64,000 nt of DNA from positions 109,383 through 173,382 of the forward strand of contig NZ_CYRX01000008.1 in NCBI RefSeq assembly GCF_001458315.1. Direction: 5' to 3'. A program made the position numbers and the translations under genes. Below the pieces are notes generated by a model, which did no database searches, had not been told where the DNA came from, and worked only from the letters and a program-made list of their open reading frames with translations. Below are positions 43,681 to 52,266 of the stretch, piece by piece (within the stretch, counting starts at the first letter, position 1; every line of letters starts with the position of its first letter). This DNA is from Thalassobacter stenotrophicus (GTDB lineage Bacteria; Pseudomonadota; Alphaproteobacteria; Rhodobacterales; Rhodobacteraceae).

Positions 43681-45099
43681 ATGCCCACGCCCCCCATTTT
43701 GTACTGGATGCGCCGCGACCTGCGGCTTGCCGACAATCCCGCGCTAAGTGCGGCCATTGCAACAGGTGCGCCAGTCATCCCGGTCTTTGTGCTTGACCCT
43801 GAGACTGAAGCCCAAGGCGCCGCACCATTGTGGCGGCTCGGCTTGTCCATTGCCCAAATAGCCAAGGACCTAGAAACTAAAGGCAGCCGCCTGATCCTGC
43901 GCAAAGGGAATGCGCTGGACGCGCTAAAGACGCTAGCCGCGGAAACAGGCGCCAAGACGGTAATGTGGAACCGGCTTTATGATCCGGTGGCGCGCACCCG
44001 CGACACAGACGTCAAAGATGGGTTGCGCCAGGCAGGGCTGGACGCCAGCAGCCACAACGGACATCTGCTGTTTGAACCCTGGACCGTTGAGACAGGGAAG
44101 GGCAGTTTCTACAAGGTCTACACCCCCTATTGGAAGGCTGTGCGGGATCGTGATCCGGGGGCTGCGTTGCCCGAACCCAGCGTCATACCTGCGCCGGAAG
44201 TATGGCCCAGTTCCGAGCTGCTTGCCTCATGGGATCTTGGTCGTGCGATGGGACGTGGGGCCGACGTTGTCAGCGCCCATGTCACCGTAGGTGAGGCTGC
44301 CGCACGCGCCCGCCTTGATGCATTTATCGACGGTCGGGTCGATCGCTACAATTCAGCCCGCGATATGCTGGCCGAAGACGGCACCAGTCGTCTGTCCGAA
44401 AACCTGACCTACGGAGAGATTTCGACGCGAACGGCGTATTTGGCGGGTCGCGCTGCGTTGGAGCGGGGTGACACGCAGGCCGAGACATTTCTGAAAGAAC
44501 TGGTCTGGCGCGAGTTCGCCTATCATCTTGTGTACCACACACCGCGGATCACGACCGAAAATTGGCGCCCCGAATGGGATCAATTTGGCTGGCAAACCGA
44601 TGGACCCCAGGCGGAGAGCTGGCGGCGCGCGCAGACAGGTTTGCCCGTGGTCGATGCCGGCCTGCGGGAGATGTATGTCACCGGCTACATGCACAACCGC
44701 GCGCGCATGTTGGTCGCGAGTTACCTGACCAAACATCTTTTGACCCATTGGAAAATTGGGGAGGCTTGGTTTGCTGACTGCTTGATTGACTGGGACCCAG
44801 CCAGTAACGCGATGGGCTGGCAATGGGCTGCGGGGTCTGGCCCTGATGCGTCACCCTATTTCCGGGTGTTTAATCCCGAAACGCAGGCCGAAAAATTTGA
44901 CCCAAAGGGCCACTATCGGCGCCGCTGGATAGCGGAGCAGGATCCGAATCCGCAGCCAACAGCCCTCAGCTATTTTGAGGCGATCCCCGAAAGTTGGAAC
45001 ATGAATGTGCGCGATGGTTACCCCTTGCGCCCTTTGATTGACACATCCGAAGGTCGGGTCCGCGCGCTAGAGGCCTACACGGCGCTAAAATCCGGTTAG
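43681..45099 (+). CDS. phr: Deoxyribodipyrimidine photolyase
   Basis: A 472-residue class I CPD photolyase. The N-terminal antenna domain starts ILYWMRRDLRLADNPAL. The C-terminal FAD domain carries ELVWREFAYHL, GLPVVDAGLREMYVTGYMHNRARMLVASYLTKHL, the W-rich DWDPASNAMGWQWAAGSGPDASPYFRVFNP, and the closing KFDPKGHYRRRW. It splits pyrimidine dimers with blue light. ATG 43681 is used; a longer frame from 43621 adds residues unlike the family. The cfa gene follows 89 bases later. Confidence 0.93.
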   Translation: MPTPPILYWMRRDLRLADNPALSAAIATGAPVIPVFVLDPETEAQGAAPLWRLGLSIAQIAKDLETKGSRLILRKGNALDALKTLAAETGAKTVMWNRLYDPVARTRDTDVKDGLRQAGLDASSHNGHLLFEPWTVETGKGSFYKVYTPYWKAVRDRDPGAALPEPSVIPAPEVWPSSELLASWDLGRAMGRGADVVSAHVTVGEAAARARLDAFIDGRVDRYNSARDMLAEDGTSRLSENLTYGEISTRTAYLAGRAALERGDTQAETFLKELVWREFAYHLVYHTPRITTENWRPEWDQFGWQTDGPQAESWRRAQTGLPVVDAGLREMYVTGYMHNRARMLVASYLTKHLLTHWKIGEAWFADCLIDWDPASNAMGWQWAAGSGPDASPYFRVFNPETQAEKFDPKGHYRRRWIAEQDPNPQPTALSYFEAIPESWNMNVRDGYPLRPLIDTSEGRVRALEAYTALKSG

Positions 45100-45188
45100 C
45101 CTTTCTAAAAATGTAACCATATGCGGCACTTGTTAAGAACCGCACTATCTGTCAACTTGGCCTTACACATCCTGCGACAGGAACGCGA

Positions 45189-46400
45189 ATGACACTTCTG
45201 ACGACGACCGACGGTCAAAAAAATCTCCCACGCTATTTTGCCCGCGTTTTCGCAGTGGCACAGTTGGTCCAAAACGGACGTCTGGATATCCACCTCCCCG
45301 ATGGGCGTAGCTTTCGGGTTGAGGGGCCGCAGCCTGGTCCAGTGGCCGAAATGCATGTTCATAACGTTGACCTATTTGCCCGCACAGTGCGCGATGGTGA
45401 TGTCGGTTTTTGCGAGGCCTACATGGACGGCTGGTGGGACACCCCCGACCTGATGGCCTTCTTTGATTTCGTACATGCAGATAACGAAGCCATTTATGAC
45501 GGCTATCCCGCGCTGACACTGGTCAAAGCCTATGAACGTGTGCGGTTCTGGCTTCAGCGGAACACCAAAAAACAGGCTCGTAAGAATATCTCAGCTCACT
45601 ATGACTTAGGCAATGATTTCTATAAGTTATGGCTCGATGATACGATGACGTACTCGTCCGCGTTGTTCAAAACCGGACAAGAAAGCACCGAGAGCGCACA
45701 AATCCAAAAGTACGAAATGATGGTCGACCAAATGGGCGTAGAGCCCGGCGACCATGTGCTGGAAATCGGCTGCGGCTGGGGCGGTTTTGCGGAATATGCA
45801 GCCAAGGAACGAGGCCTGAAGGTCACTGGCCTGACGATCAGTCAAGAACAGTTTAACTACGCTGTAGACCGCATTGAAAAAGCTGGACTTTCTGATCTGG
45901 TCACCTTCAAATTGCAAGATTACCGCGACGAGACAGGTACCTACGACGGCATCGCCTCAATCGAAATGTTTGAAGCTGTGGGTGAGCAGTATTGGCCCAC
46001 ATATTTTCAAACTCTCCGCGATCGCTTGAATCCCGGGCGCAATGCGACATTGCAGATCATCACGGTGCAGGACAAACGCTGGCACTCGTACCGCAAGGGC
46101 GTAGATTTCATCCAAAAGTATATCTTTCCGGGTGGGATGTTGCCCAGCCCAATGCGCCTAAGCGAAGAAATTGAGGCCGCTGGTTTGCGCAAAGTGAAAG
46201 ACATCGAGTTCGCCGAAAGCTACTCTGTCACCCTGCGTCGTTGGTTCGAAACCTTTAACGAACGCTGGGAACAGGTCGCCTCGTTAGGATTTGACGATCG
46301 CTTCCGTCGGATGTGGAATGTGTATTTAACCTCTTGCGCGGCGACATTTCATTCGCGCACATGTGATGTACTTCAGATAACCGTAGAAAAACCAAAGTAA
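45189..46400 (+). CDS. cfa: Cyclopropane-fatty-acyl-phospholipid synthase family protein
   Basis: The 403-residue S-adenosylmethionine-dependent enzyme has a lipid-binding N-terminus (about 1-110) and a methyltransferase domain. The SAM loop is VLEIGCGWGGFAEYAA (about 190-205), and the acyl-chain motif KKQARKNISAHYDLGNDFYKLWLDDTMTYSSALF is conserved. It adds a methylene to unsaturated fatty acids of membrane phospholipids. The neighbouring photolyase suggests a common light/oxidative stress response, since both kinds of gene are in the singlet-oxygen regulon of Rhodobacter sphaeroides. I saw no clear extracytoplasmic-sigma promoter before it. Confidence 0.9.
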   Translation: MTLLTTTDGQKNLPRYFARVFAVAQLVQNGRLDIHLPDGRSFRVEGPQPGPVAEMHVHNVDLFARTVRDGDVGFCEAYMDGWWDTPDLMAFFDFVHADNEAIYDGYPALTLVKAYERVRFWLQRNTKKQARKNISAHYDLGNDFYKLWLDDTMTYSSALFKTGQESTESAQIQKYEMMVDQMGVEPGDHVLEIGCGWGGFAEYAAKERGLKVTGLTISQEQFNYAVDRIEKAGLSDLVTFKLQDYRDETGTYDGIASIEMFEAVGEQYWPTYFQTLRDRLNPGRNATLQIITVQDKRWHSYRKGVDFIQKYIFPGGMLPSPMRLSEEIEAAGLRKVKDIEFAESYSVTLRRWFETFNERWEQVASLGFDDRFRRMWNVYLTSCAATFHSRTCDVLQITVEKPK

Positions 46401-46406
46401 TTCGAC

Positions 46407-46850
46407 ATGCCCACCGCCGCAAAACTCATATGCGCCTTCGCCATGGCGGCGGTTGGCTATCTTTCTTCCGAAATCGTTGTCCTCCAAACACTTGAAGAAG
46501 GTGTGCGGGTCGGTTGGTTCCAAGAATACAATGCACTGCTTGGCTTTTTCTTTGGCTGGCGGTTGTTGGGGCGGATGGTCGGCGAGGCTATTTCGATCTC
46601 TATGATGAACGGCCTGTTTGTAGGCGGTTTATTGATGGCTTTGGCTCTGGTCTCGCAGGGGTTTTACACAATGATTACTGAATCGTTAGACCTCAGCTAC
46701 GACAGCCCCGAGAAAGCCCTGAACGGCATGCTGAACTTTACGGCATCCTACGCCGTTCAGATTTTCGACAGCGTCGTATTGGGCTTCCACTTTGGACTCT
46801 CTGTCTTGGCCGGGCTAATCGGTCACTTCACGGCGCGTAACTGGCGGTGA
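46407..46850 (+). CDS. trgA: TrgA family membrane protein
   Basis: A 147-residue protein with four hydrophobic segments (about 4-22, 40-58, 72-95 and 118-140) that starts MPTAAKLICAFAMAAVGYLSSEIV, the TrgA pattern. In Rhodobacter sphaeroides trgA, trgB and cysK contribute to tellurite resistance; here the same three genes lie in that order. It ends with a GTGA overlap into trgB and starts six bases after cfa, so all are probably one transcript. The biochemical role of TrgA is unknown. Confidence 0.82.
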   Translation: MPTAAKLICAFAMAAVGYLSSEIVVLQTLEEGVRVGWFQEYNALLGFFFGWRLLGRMVGEAISISMMNGLFVGGLLMALALVSQGFYTMITESLDLSYDSPEKALNGMLNFTASYAVQIFDSVVLGFHFGLSVLAGLIGHFTARNWR

Positions 46851-47974
46851 AGGATTTCTTTTTCTTCGGAACGCTCCGCCACATGCCGCTATTGCGGATC
46901 GTCATGGGGCGGGAGCCCTCTGTCTCAGCCGCAGAGTTACCCGGGTTTTCCGTGCGCCATGTGGAGGGCGCGGATTTTCCCATGCTCGTAGCGTCACCCA
47001 ACTGCATTGCAATCGGGATTCTAGTCGAAAACGTCACCAAGGCAGAGCAAGAGCGGCTCAACTTCTATGAGGCAGGCTTTGTTTTTGACCTGATGGAGCA
47101 AACGGTCGAAACCAACAACGGGCCGAAGTCTACGATGGTTTATCGCGCGCGGGGACTGTCACCTGGCGAGGTGCCTTGGGATTTGGACGCTTGGGTTGCA
47201 AAGCATGGCGCCATGACGGTTGAGGCTGCCGCGGAAATCATGCGCGCGCATGACGCCGGAATGAGCGTCGAGACGTTAACACGGCGTCAGGCGATTATCC
47301 GTGCGAGGGCACATTCAACGATCAGCACATCGCAATCGCGCCGGCCTGAAACGATCAGCGCGGGTGCGATGCGCGCGGATGTAACCATCCACGAGACCCG
47401 CCATCCGTATGAGGCGTTCTTTCGTGTGGACGAAGTCACGCTGTCGCACAAAGCTCACGACGGTGGAGAGGTCGGCCCGATTGATCGCGCGGTGTTTGTT
47501 GTGACAGATGCCGTAACTGTACTTCCCTATGATCCCGTGCGCGACCGAGTTCTGTTGATTGAGCAAATTCGGATCGGCGCATTGGTGCGCGGGGACCAAC
47601 AACCGTGGATGCTCGAACCTGTGGCCGGAATGATTGACGCAGGGGAAACCCCAGAGCAGACCGCTTTGCGCGAAACGCACGAAGAAGCTGGGCTGACGCT
47701 GACGCCGAATAATTTACACCATATTTCAACCTATTACCCCAGCCCTGGGGGAATTGCGCAGCGATTTGTGTCCTACGTTGCAGTCTGTGATCTGCCGGAT
47801 GCGGCCGCCGGATTGGGCGGGGAAAGCACCGAGCATGAGGACCTTCGGGCGCATTTGGTGCCCTTTGATACCCTCATGAAAATGGTGCGCTCAGGTGAGG
47901 CTGCAAACGCGGCATTGATCATCAGTGCACAATGGTTGCAAGCGGAGCGAAATCGCCTTCAGGCAGGTGCTTGA
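46847..47974 (+). CDS. trgB: TrgB: gamma-glutamylcyclotransferase-like domain fused to a Nudix hydrolase
   Basis: The 375-residue protein joins two enzymes. The N-terminal GGCT-like domain (about 1-110) starts FFFFGTLRHMPLLRIVMG. The C-terminal Nudix domain (about 190-360) has the motif GETPEQTALRETHEEAGL and an ADP-ribose pyrophosphatase-like frame (VAGMIDAGETPE, YPSPGGIAQRFVSYVA). This is the TrgB architecture. The Nudix part probably hydrolyses ADP-ribose or a similar nucleotide. GTG 46847 is used as start because it overlaps the trgA stop. How the fusion contributes to tellurite or redox stress is unresolved. Confidence 0.85.
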   Translation: MKDFFFFGTLRHMPLLRIVMGREPSVSAAELPGFSVRHVEGADFPMLVASPNCIAIGILVENVTKAEQERLNFYEAGFVFDLMEQTVETNNGPKSTMVYRARGLSPGEVPWDLDAWVAKHGAMTVEAAAEIMRAHDAGMSVETLTRRQAIIRARAHSTISTSQSRRPETISAGAMRADVTIHETRHPYEAFFRVDEVTLSHKAHDGGEVGPIDRAVFVVTDAVTVLPYDPVRDRVLLIEQIRIGALVRGDQQPWMLEPVAGMIDAGETPEQTALRETHEEAGLTLTPNNLHHISTYYPSPGGIAQRFVSYVAVCDLPDAAAGLGGESTEHEDLRAHLVPFDTLMKMVRSGEAANAALIISAQWLQAERNRLQAGA

Positions 47975-48026
47975 AGTCGCTTTAACCCGCGCGTAACACT
48001 GGCCTCACACCAGCAGGAGGCGACCT

Positions 48027-49061
48027 ATGACCATCCATTCCACGCTCGCGGCAGCAATTGGAAACACTCCCTTGATCCGGTTGCGCGCCGCATCTGAGGC
48101 GACGGGATGTGAGATCCTTGGGAAGGCCGAATTCATGAACCCCGGGCAATCCGTCAAGGACCGGGCGGCGTTGTATATCATTAACGCGGCAATCGCCTCG
48201 GGCGCGCTAAAACCCGGCGGTACGATTGTTGAGGGTACTGCGGGCAACACCGGGATCGGGCTTGCGCTGGTTGGGGCGTCGATGGGTTTCAAGACGGTGA
48301 TCGTTATCCCCGAGACGCAGAGCCAAGAGAAAAAGGACATGCTGCGGCTGGCTGGTGCCGAATTAGTGCAGGTTCCGGCCGCCCCCTACAAGAACCCCAA
48401 CAATTACATCCGCTATGCCAAGCGGCTTGCAGAACAGCTGGCACAGACCGAACCGAATGGGGCGATCTTTGCCAACCAATTCGACAACACCGCCAACCGG
48501 CAAGCTCATATTGAGACGACCGGCCCTGAGATTTGGGCACAAACCGATGGCAAGGTAGATGGCTTTATCTGTGCCGCGGGTTCGGGCGGCACAGTGGCCG
48601 GCATGGCACAGGCGCTTCAACCCAAGGGTGTGAAGGTCGGCCTCGCCGATCCAATGGGCGCCGCACTCTATAGCTTTTACACTGAGGGCGAGTTGAAGTC
48701 TGAGGGCGGCAGTATCTCCGAAGGGATCGGGCAGGGACGTATCACCGCCAATCTCGAAGGCTTCACGCCCGATTTCGTATGCCGTGTTACTGATGAGGAA
48801 GCGTTGCCCATTGTATTCAACCTTCTGCGTGACGAAGGGTTGGTCATGGGCGGCTCAACCGGTGTGAACATCGGCGGCGCAATCAAGATGGCCAAAGAAA
48901 TGGGTCCCGGACATACCATCGTCACCATCCTGTGTGACTACGGCAATCGCTATCAATCCAAGTTGTACAATCCTGAATTCCTCAAGTCCAAAGGCTTGCC
49001 TGTGCCGGAATGGCTGGACCGTGCGCCCCAAGACCTGCCCACAGTTTTTGAAGACGTTTAA
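48027..49061 (+). CDS. cysK: Cysteine synthase A (O-acetylserine sulfhydrylase)
   Basis: A 344-residue PLP enzyme. The lysine that binds PLP is in NPGQSVKDRAALYII, the phosphate-binding EGTAGNTGIGLAL and AAGSGGTVAGMAQAL are present, and the C-terminus is intact (LCDYGNRYQSKLYN). It forms cysteine from O-acetylserine and sulfide in the cytosol. It follows trgB after 52 bases and its stop overlaps the ATG of the mechanosensitive channel gene. In this setting it may feed thiol defence against tellurite or oxidants. Confidence 0.92.
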   Translation: MTIHSTLAAAIGNTPLIRLRAASEATGCEILGKAEFMNPGQSVKDRAALYIINAAIASGALKPGGTIVEGTAGNTGIGLALVGASMGFKTVIVIPETQSQEKKDMLRLAGAELVQVPAAPYKNPNNYIRYAKRLAEQLAQTEPNGAIFANQFDNTANRQAHIETTGPEIWAQTDGKVDGFICAAGSGGTVAGMAQALQPKGVKVGLADPMGAALYSFYTEGELKSEGGSISEGIGQGRITANLEGFTPDFVCRVTDEEALPIVFNLLRDEGLVMGGSTGVNIGGAIKMAKEMGPGHTIVTILCDYGNRYQSKLYNPEFLKSKGLPVPEWLDRAPQDLPTVFEDV

Positions 49062-51457
49062 TGAACCGCTCCTTCGAAGCGCAGGCTAGTTTAATCAACA
49101 TGAAAGAGCTTACATCGCACATGAAAGCGGTATCATTCCATCTCTTCTTCTCACTCCTAGTAAGCGTGACGCTTCTGTTGGGGGCGGCATCTGCGCAAAA
49201 TACACGCGCCACACTCACCGCTGAGGATTATGCTCAGTGGGAACGCCTCGCGTCACGGGCAGAGGACGTTATCGACCGCGCGCTTGCATCCACAGGCGCG
49301 CTTGAGGCTTTGCGAGATCAGATTGATGATGCGCGCACACAATTCTCTGACGGCCGTTTGGCCAATGCAGCTCGCATCGCGACGTTACGTGATCAGATTG
49401 CAGCGCTCGGCCCAGAGCCTGCCGATGGCATCACCGAACCGGAAGAAATCGCGACACGCCGCGCGGAGTTGGCGGCGCAACTCCGTGCCCAAGAGGCCCC
49501 CGGCTTTGCCGCGACGGAGGCCTTTCAACGCGCGGGTGGCCTGATTGGCGAAATAGACCAAATCATCGCCAGCCGCCAAACTGAGGCTTTCTTTAACCTT
49601 GAGCGCGGAGCGATCAACGTCGCCAACTGGCTGCCCGCCATCGACGCACTGAACAAGTATTCGGACCAAGTAAGTACCGAAGTTGAGCGCGCCTTTGATA
49701 CAGAGACGGAGCGCGCTGCGCTGCGCAGTAATTCGGTTCCCATTGCTCTCTATCTGATTGTTGCCGCAGTGCTTCTGTTGCGTGCTGGTCGTTGGATCGA
49801 GCGCGGTAAGGCAGCACTTCTGCCAAGCCAAGACACGCCAAAAGGCCGCGCCATCAGCTTTTTCGCAAGCTTTATACGTATGGCCCTGCCGCTGGTCGGC
49901 CTTATCCTGATCGGGCGTGCGCTTGAACTTGCAGGTCTTTCGGGCATCCGACTGACAGCACTTATCGACACGCTTCTTCCAATTGGCATCGCGATCCTTG
50001 CTGCGCGCTGGTTGGGCATCTTAGTCTTCCCCAAAGGCGATGCGCACCGCGTTGTTCTAGATCTAGACGCATCGGTCCGCGCAAAAGCCCGCAGGCAGAC
50101 CCTCGGCTTAGCGCTCCTGTATTCAGTCGCTACGCTATTGAACGTTCTGCAAAACACGGGCGAGGGGGTGGCAGAGTACGTCTCTGTCCTGACATTCCCG
50201 GTGATCGCACTGGCAGGCATCGTATTGATCCGTCTCGCGTTAACCGTGTTGCGTGCAGCGCGCGCCGCGGCTGAGGGCAACGAAGACATTCCGGTCCTAA
50301 CCCGCGCATTGCGCTTGATCGCCAAGATAGTGATCATCGTTGGCATCACAGCCCCTGCATTGTCATTGGTCGGTTACAGCACTGCGGCGCACCTTTTGAT
50401 CTGGCCGACAATCATTTCGCTTGGCCTTTGGGCTTTGCTCGCGGCGCTTCAGTCTCTGATTGAGGATATCTTTGCTTGGGTGACGCAACGCGATGAGGAT
50501 GCAGGCGACGCACTAATCCCAACTTTGATTGGGATCGTTTTGTGGGTGCTTGCGACCCCCGTCTTCGCTCTTATCTGGGGTGTGCGATGGGCCACGCTGA
50601 CCGAGCTTTGGTCGAGCTTTCTGAATGGAGTTTCGATTGGTGGCACGGTGATTTCACCGACCAACTTCATTACATTCGCCATAGTTTTCGCCATCGGTTA
50701 TACGATCACTCGCTTGCTACAAGGGGTTTTGCGCAACTCCGTTTTGCCCAAAACGCGCCTAGATAGCGGTGGTAAAAACGCTATCCTGTCAGGCGCCGGA
50801 TACATCGGCTTTTTCATCGCGGCTTTGGTTGCGATCACGCTTGCGGGCATTGACCTATCTGGCCTCGCGATCGTTGCAGGTGCTTTGTCGGTTGGTATCG
50901 GTTTTGGTCTTCAGACCATCGTATCGAACTTTGTGTCCGGTATTATTCTGCTCATCGAACGCCCGATCAAGCTTGGCGACTGGATATCCGTCGGCAGCGT
51001 ATCTGGCTATGTGCGCGACATCTCAGTCCGCTCCACTCGGATTGAAACGTTTGACCGCCAAGATGTGATCGTGCCCAACGCCGACCTGATCGCAGGCGTC
51101 GTGACGAACTACACTTTGGGGAACACAACGGGCCGGGTCATCGTGCCCGTGGGCGTGGCCTATGGCACCGATACACGGCGCGTCGAAGGTATCCTAAAAG
51201 AGATCGCAGAAAGCCACCCCATGGTCCTGCTCAATCCCGGACCAGCCGTTGTTTTTCAAGGGTTTGGTGCAGATAGCCTAGATTTCGAAATTCGCGCATT
51301 CCTGCGGGATGTGAACTGGATGATGAGCGTTAAATCCGACATGAACCATTCGATTGCGGAGCGGTTTGTGAAAGAAGGCATCGAAATTCCATTCGCACAG
51401 CGGGACGTTTGGCTCCGCAATCCCGAGGCACTTAGCACACAAGAGCCAAGCTCATGA
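49061..51457 (+). CDS. DUF3772/MscS-domain mechanosensitive channel
   Basis: The 798-residue protein has a signal peptide, an exported alpha-helical domain (about 45-215, DUF3772-like), about ten membrane segments (225-620) and a C-terminal MscS domain. The last contains VAGALSVGIGFGLQTIVSNFVSGIILLIERPIKLGDWISVG, the pore helix and beta domain of small-conductance mechanosensitive channels. It would release solutes on hypo-osmotic shock. The start is uncertain: ATG 49061 overlaps the cysK stop, but ATG 49121 begins the signal peptide (MKAVSFHLFF) and may be the true start. It overlaps alaX by four bases at its 3' end. Confidence 0.85.
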   Translation: MNRSFEAQASLINMKELTSHMKAVSFHLFFSLLVSVTLLLGAASAQNTRATLTAEDYAQWERLASRAEDVIDRALASTGALEALRDQIDDARTQFSDGRLANAARIATLRDQIAALGPEPADGITEPEEIATRRAELAAQLRAQEAPGFAATEAFQRAGGLIGEIDQIIASRQTEAFFNLERGAINVANWLPAIDALNKYSDQVSTEVERAFDTETERAALRSNSVPIALYLIVAAVLLLRAGRWIERGKAALLPSQDTPKGRAISFFASFIRMALPLVGLILIGRALELAGLSGIRLTALIDTLLPIGIAILAARWLGILVFPKGDAHRVVLDLDASVRAKARRQTLGLALLYSVATLLNVLQNTGEGVAEYVSVLTFPVIALAGIVLIRLALTVLRAARAAAEGNEDIPVLTRALRLIAKIVIIVGITAPALSLVGYSTAAHLLIWPTIISLGLWALLAALQSLIEDIFAWVTQRDEDAGDALIPTLIGIVLWVLATPVFALIWGVRWATLTELWSSFLNGVSIGGTVISPTNFITFAIVFAIGYTITRLLQGVLRNSVLPKTRLDSGGKNAILSGAGYIGFFIAALVAITLAGIDLSGLAIVAGALSVGIGFGLQTIVSNFVSGIILLIERPIKLGDWISVGSVSGYVRDISVRSTRIETFDRQDVIVPNADLIAGVVTNYTLGNTTGRVIVPVGVAYGTDTRRVEGILKEIAESHPMVLLNPGPAVVFQGFGADSLDFEIRAFLRDVNWMMSVKSDMNHSIAERFVKEGIEIPFAQRDVWLRNPEALSTQEPSS

Positions 51458-52173
51458 CAGAGCCTTTATTTCGGTCGGAACCCTACGCTAAAACCGCTTC
51501 TGCGCGTGTCGTCGGGCATACGGATGAGGGCGGGATTATATTAGACCGTTCGCTTTTTTATCCACGTGGCGGGGGGCAGCCAGGCGATTCTGGGCGATTG
51601 GCGTGGGATGGTAGAACACTTGATATAGCAACGGCCGTAAAGATGGATTTGGACGATATTGCTATTATCCCCGCGACGCCGGATCCGTTACCGCCCATTG
51701 GCGCCGACGTTGAGCAAAGGCTAGATTGGGATCGGCGCTATGCCCACATGCGGATGCATACGGCTTTGCATTTGCTGTCGGTCGTTTTGCCGTTTCCGGT
51801 GACAGGCGGCTCGATTGGAGCGGACAAGGGGCGGTTGGATTTCAATATGCCAGATCCAATTGATGACAAAAACACCATTCAGGCCAAACTCAGTCAGCTC
51901 ATTGCCGGGTATTTTGACGTTACCGAAAGTTGGATCACGGATGCAGGACTTGCCGCCCAGCCCCATTTGGTAAAGACGATGTCCGTCGCACCCCCAATGG
52001 GCAGCGGTCGTGTTCGTTTAATACGGATCGGTTCTGAGAGCAGGACAGTTGATTTGCAACCTTGCGGTGGAACGCACGTTGTCAACACCCGAGAGATTGG
52101 TGCAATAAAAATCGTCAAGATTGAAAACAAGGGACGGATGAACCGTCGTGTCTCAGTCGCCTTTGCAGACTGA
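51454..52173 (+). CDS. Alanyl-tRNA editing protein AlaX
   Basis: A 239-residue homologue of the alanyl-tRNA synthetase editing domain. Zinc ligands are visible in HMRMHTALHLL (HxxxH, about 100) and CGGTHV (about 200), and FYPRGGGQPGDSG is the conserved start of the domain. AlaX proteins remove Ser or Gly wrongly attached to tRNA-Ala. The gene overlaps the channel gene by ATGA and is the last of the rightward run that begins with the photolyase. Confidence 0.9.
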   Translation: MTEPLFRSEPYAKTASARVVGHTDEGGIILDRSLFYPRGGGQPGDSGRLAWDGRTLDIATAVKMDLDDIAIIPATPDPLPPIGADVEQRLDWDRRYAHMRMHTALHLLSVVLPFPVTGGSIGADKGRLDFNMPDPIDDKNTIQAKLSQLIAGYFDVTESWITDAGLAAQPHLVKTMSVAPPMGSGRVRLIRIGSESRTVDLQPCGGTHVVNTREIGAIKIVKIENKGRMNRRVSVAFAD

Positions 52174-52266
52174 GACGAGCATCAGAAAAGCAGTTTGATC
52201 GGCCTGTTTGAGAAATAGAGAAGTGTTGTCGCCAAATTTTCTAATTTAAAGCGTGATTTTCTAGCC

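Noticed and set aside
45105..45188. RpoE-type promoter before cfa (TGTAAC...TAAGA)
   Set aside because: The match to the singlet-oxygen sigma consensus is partial and the spacer is too short to rely on.
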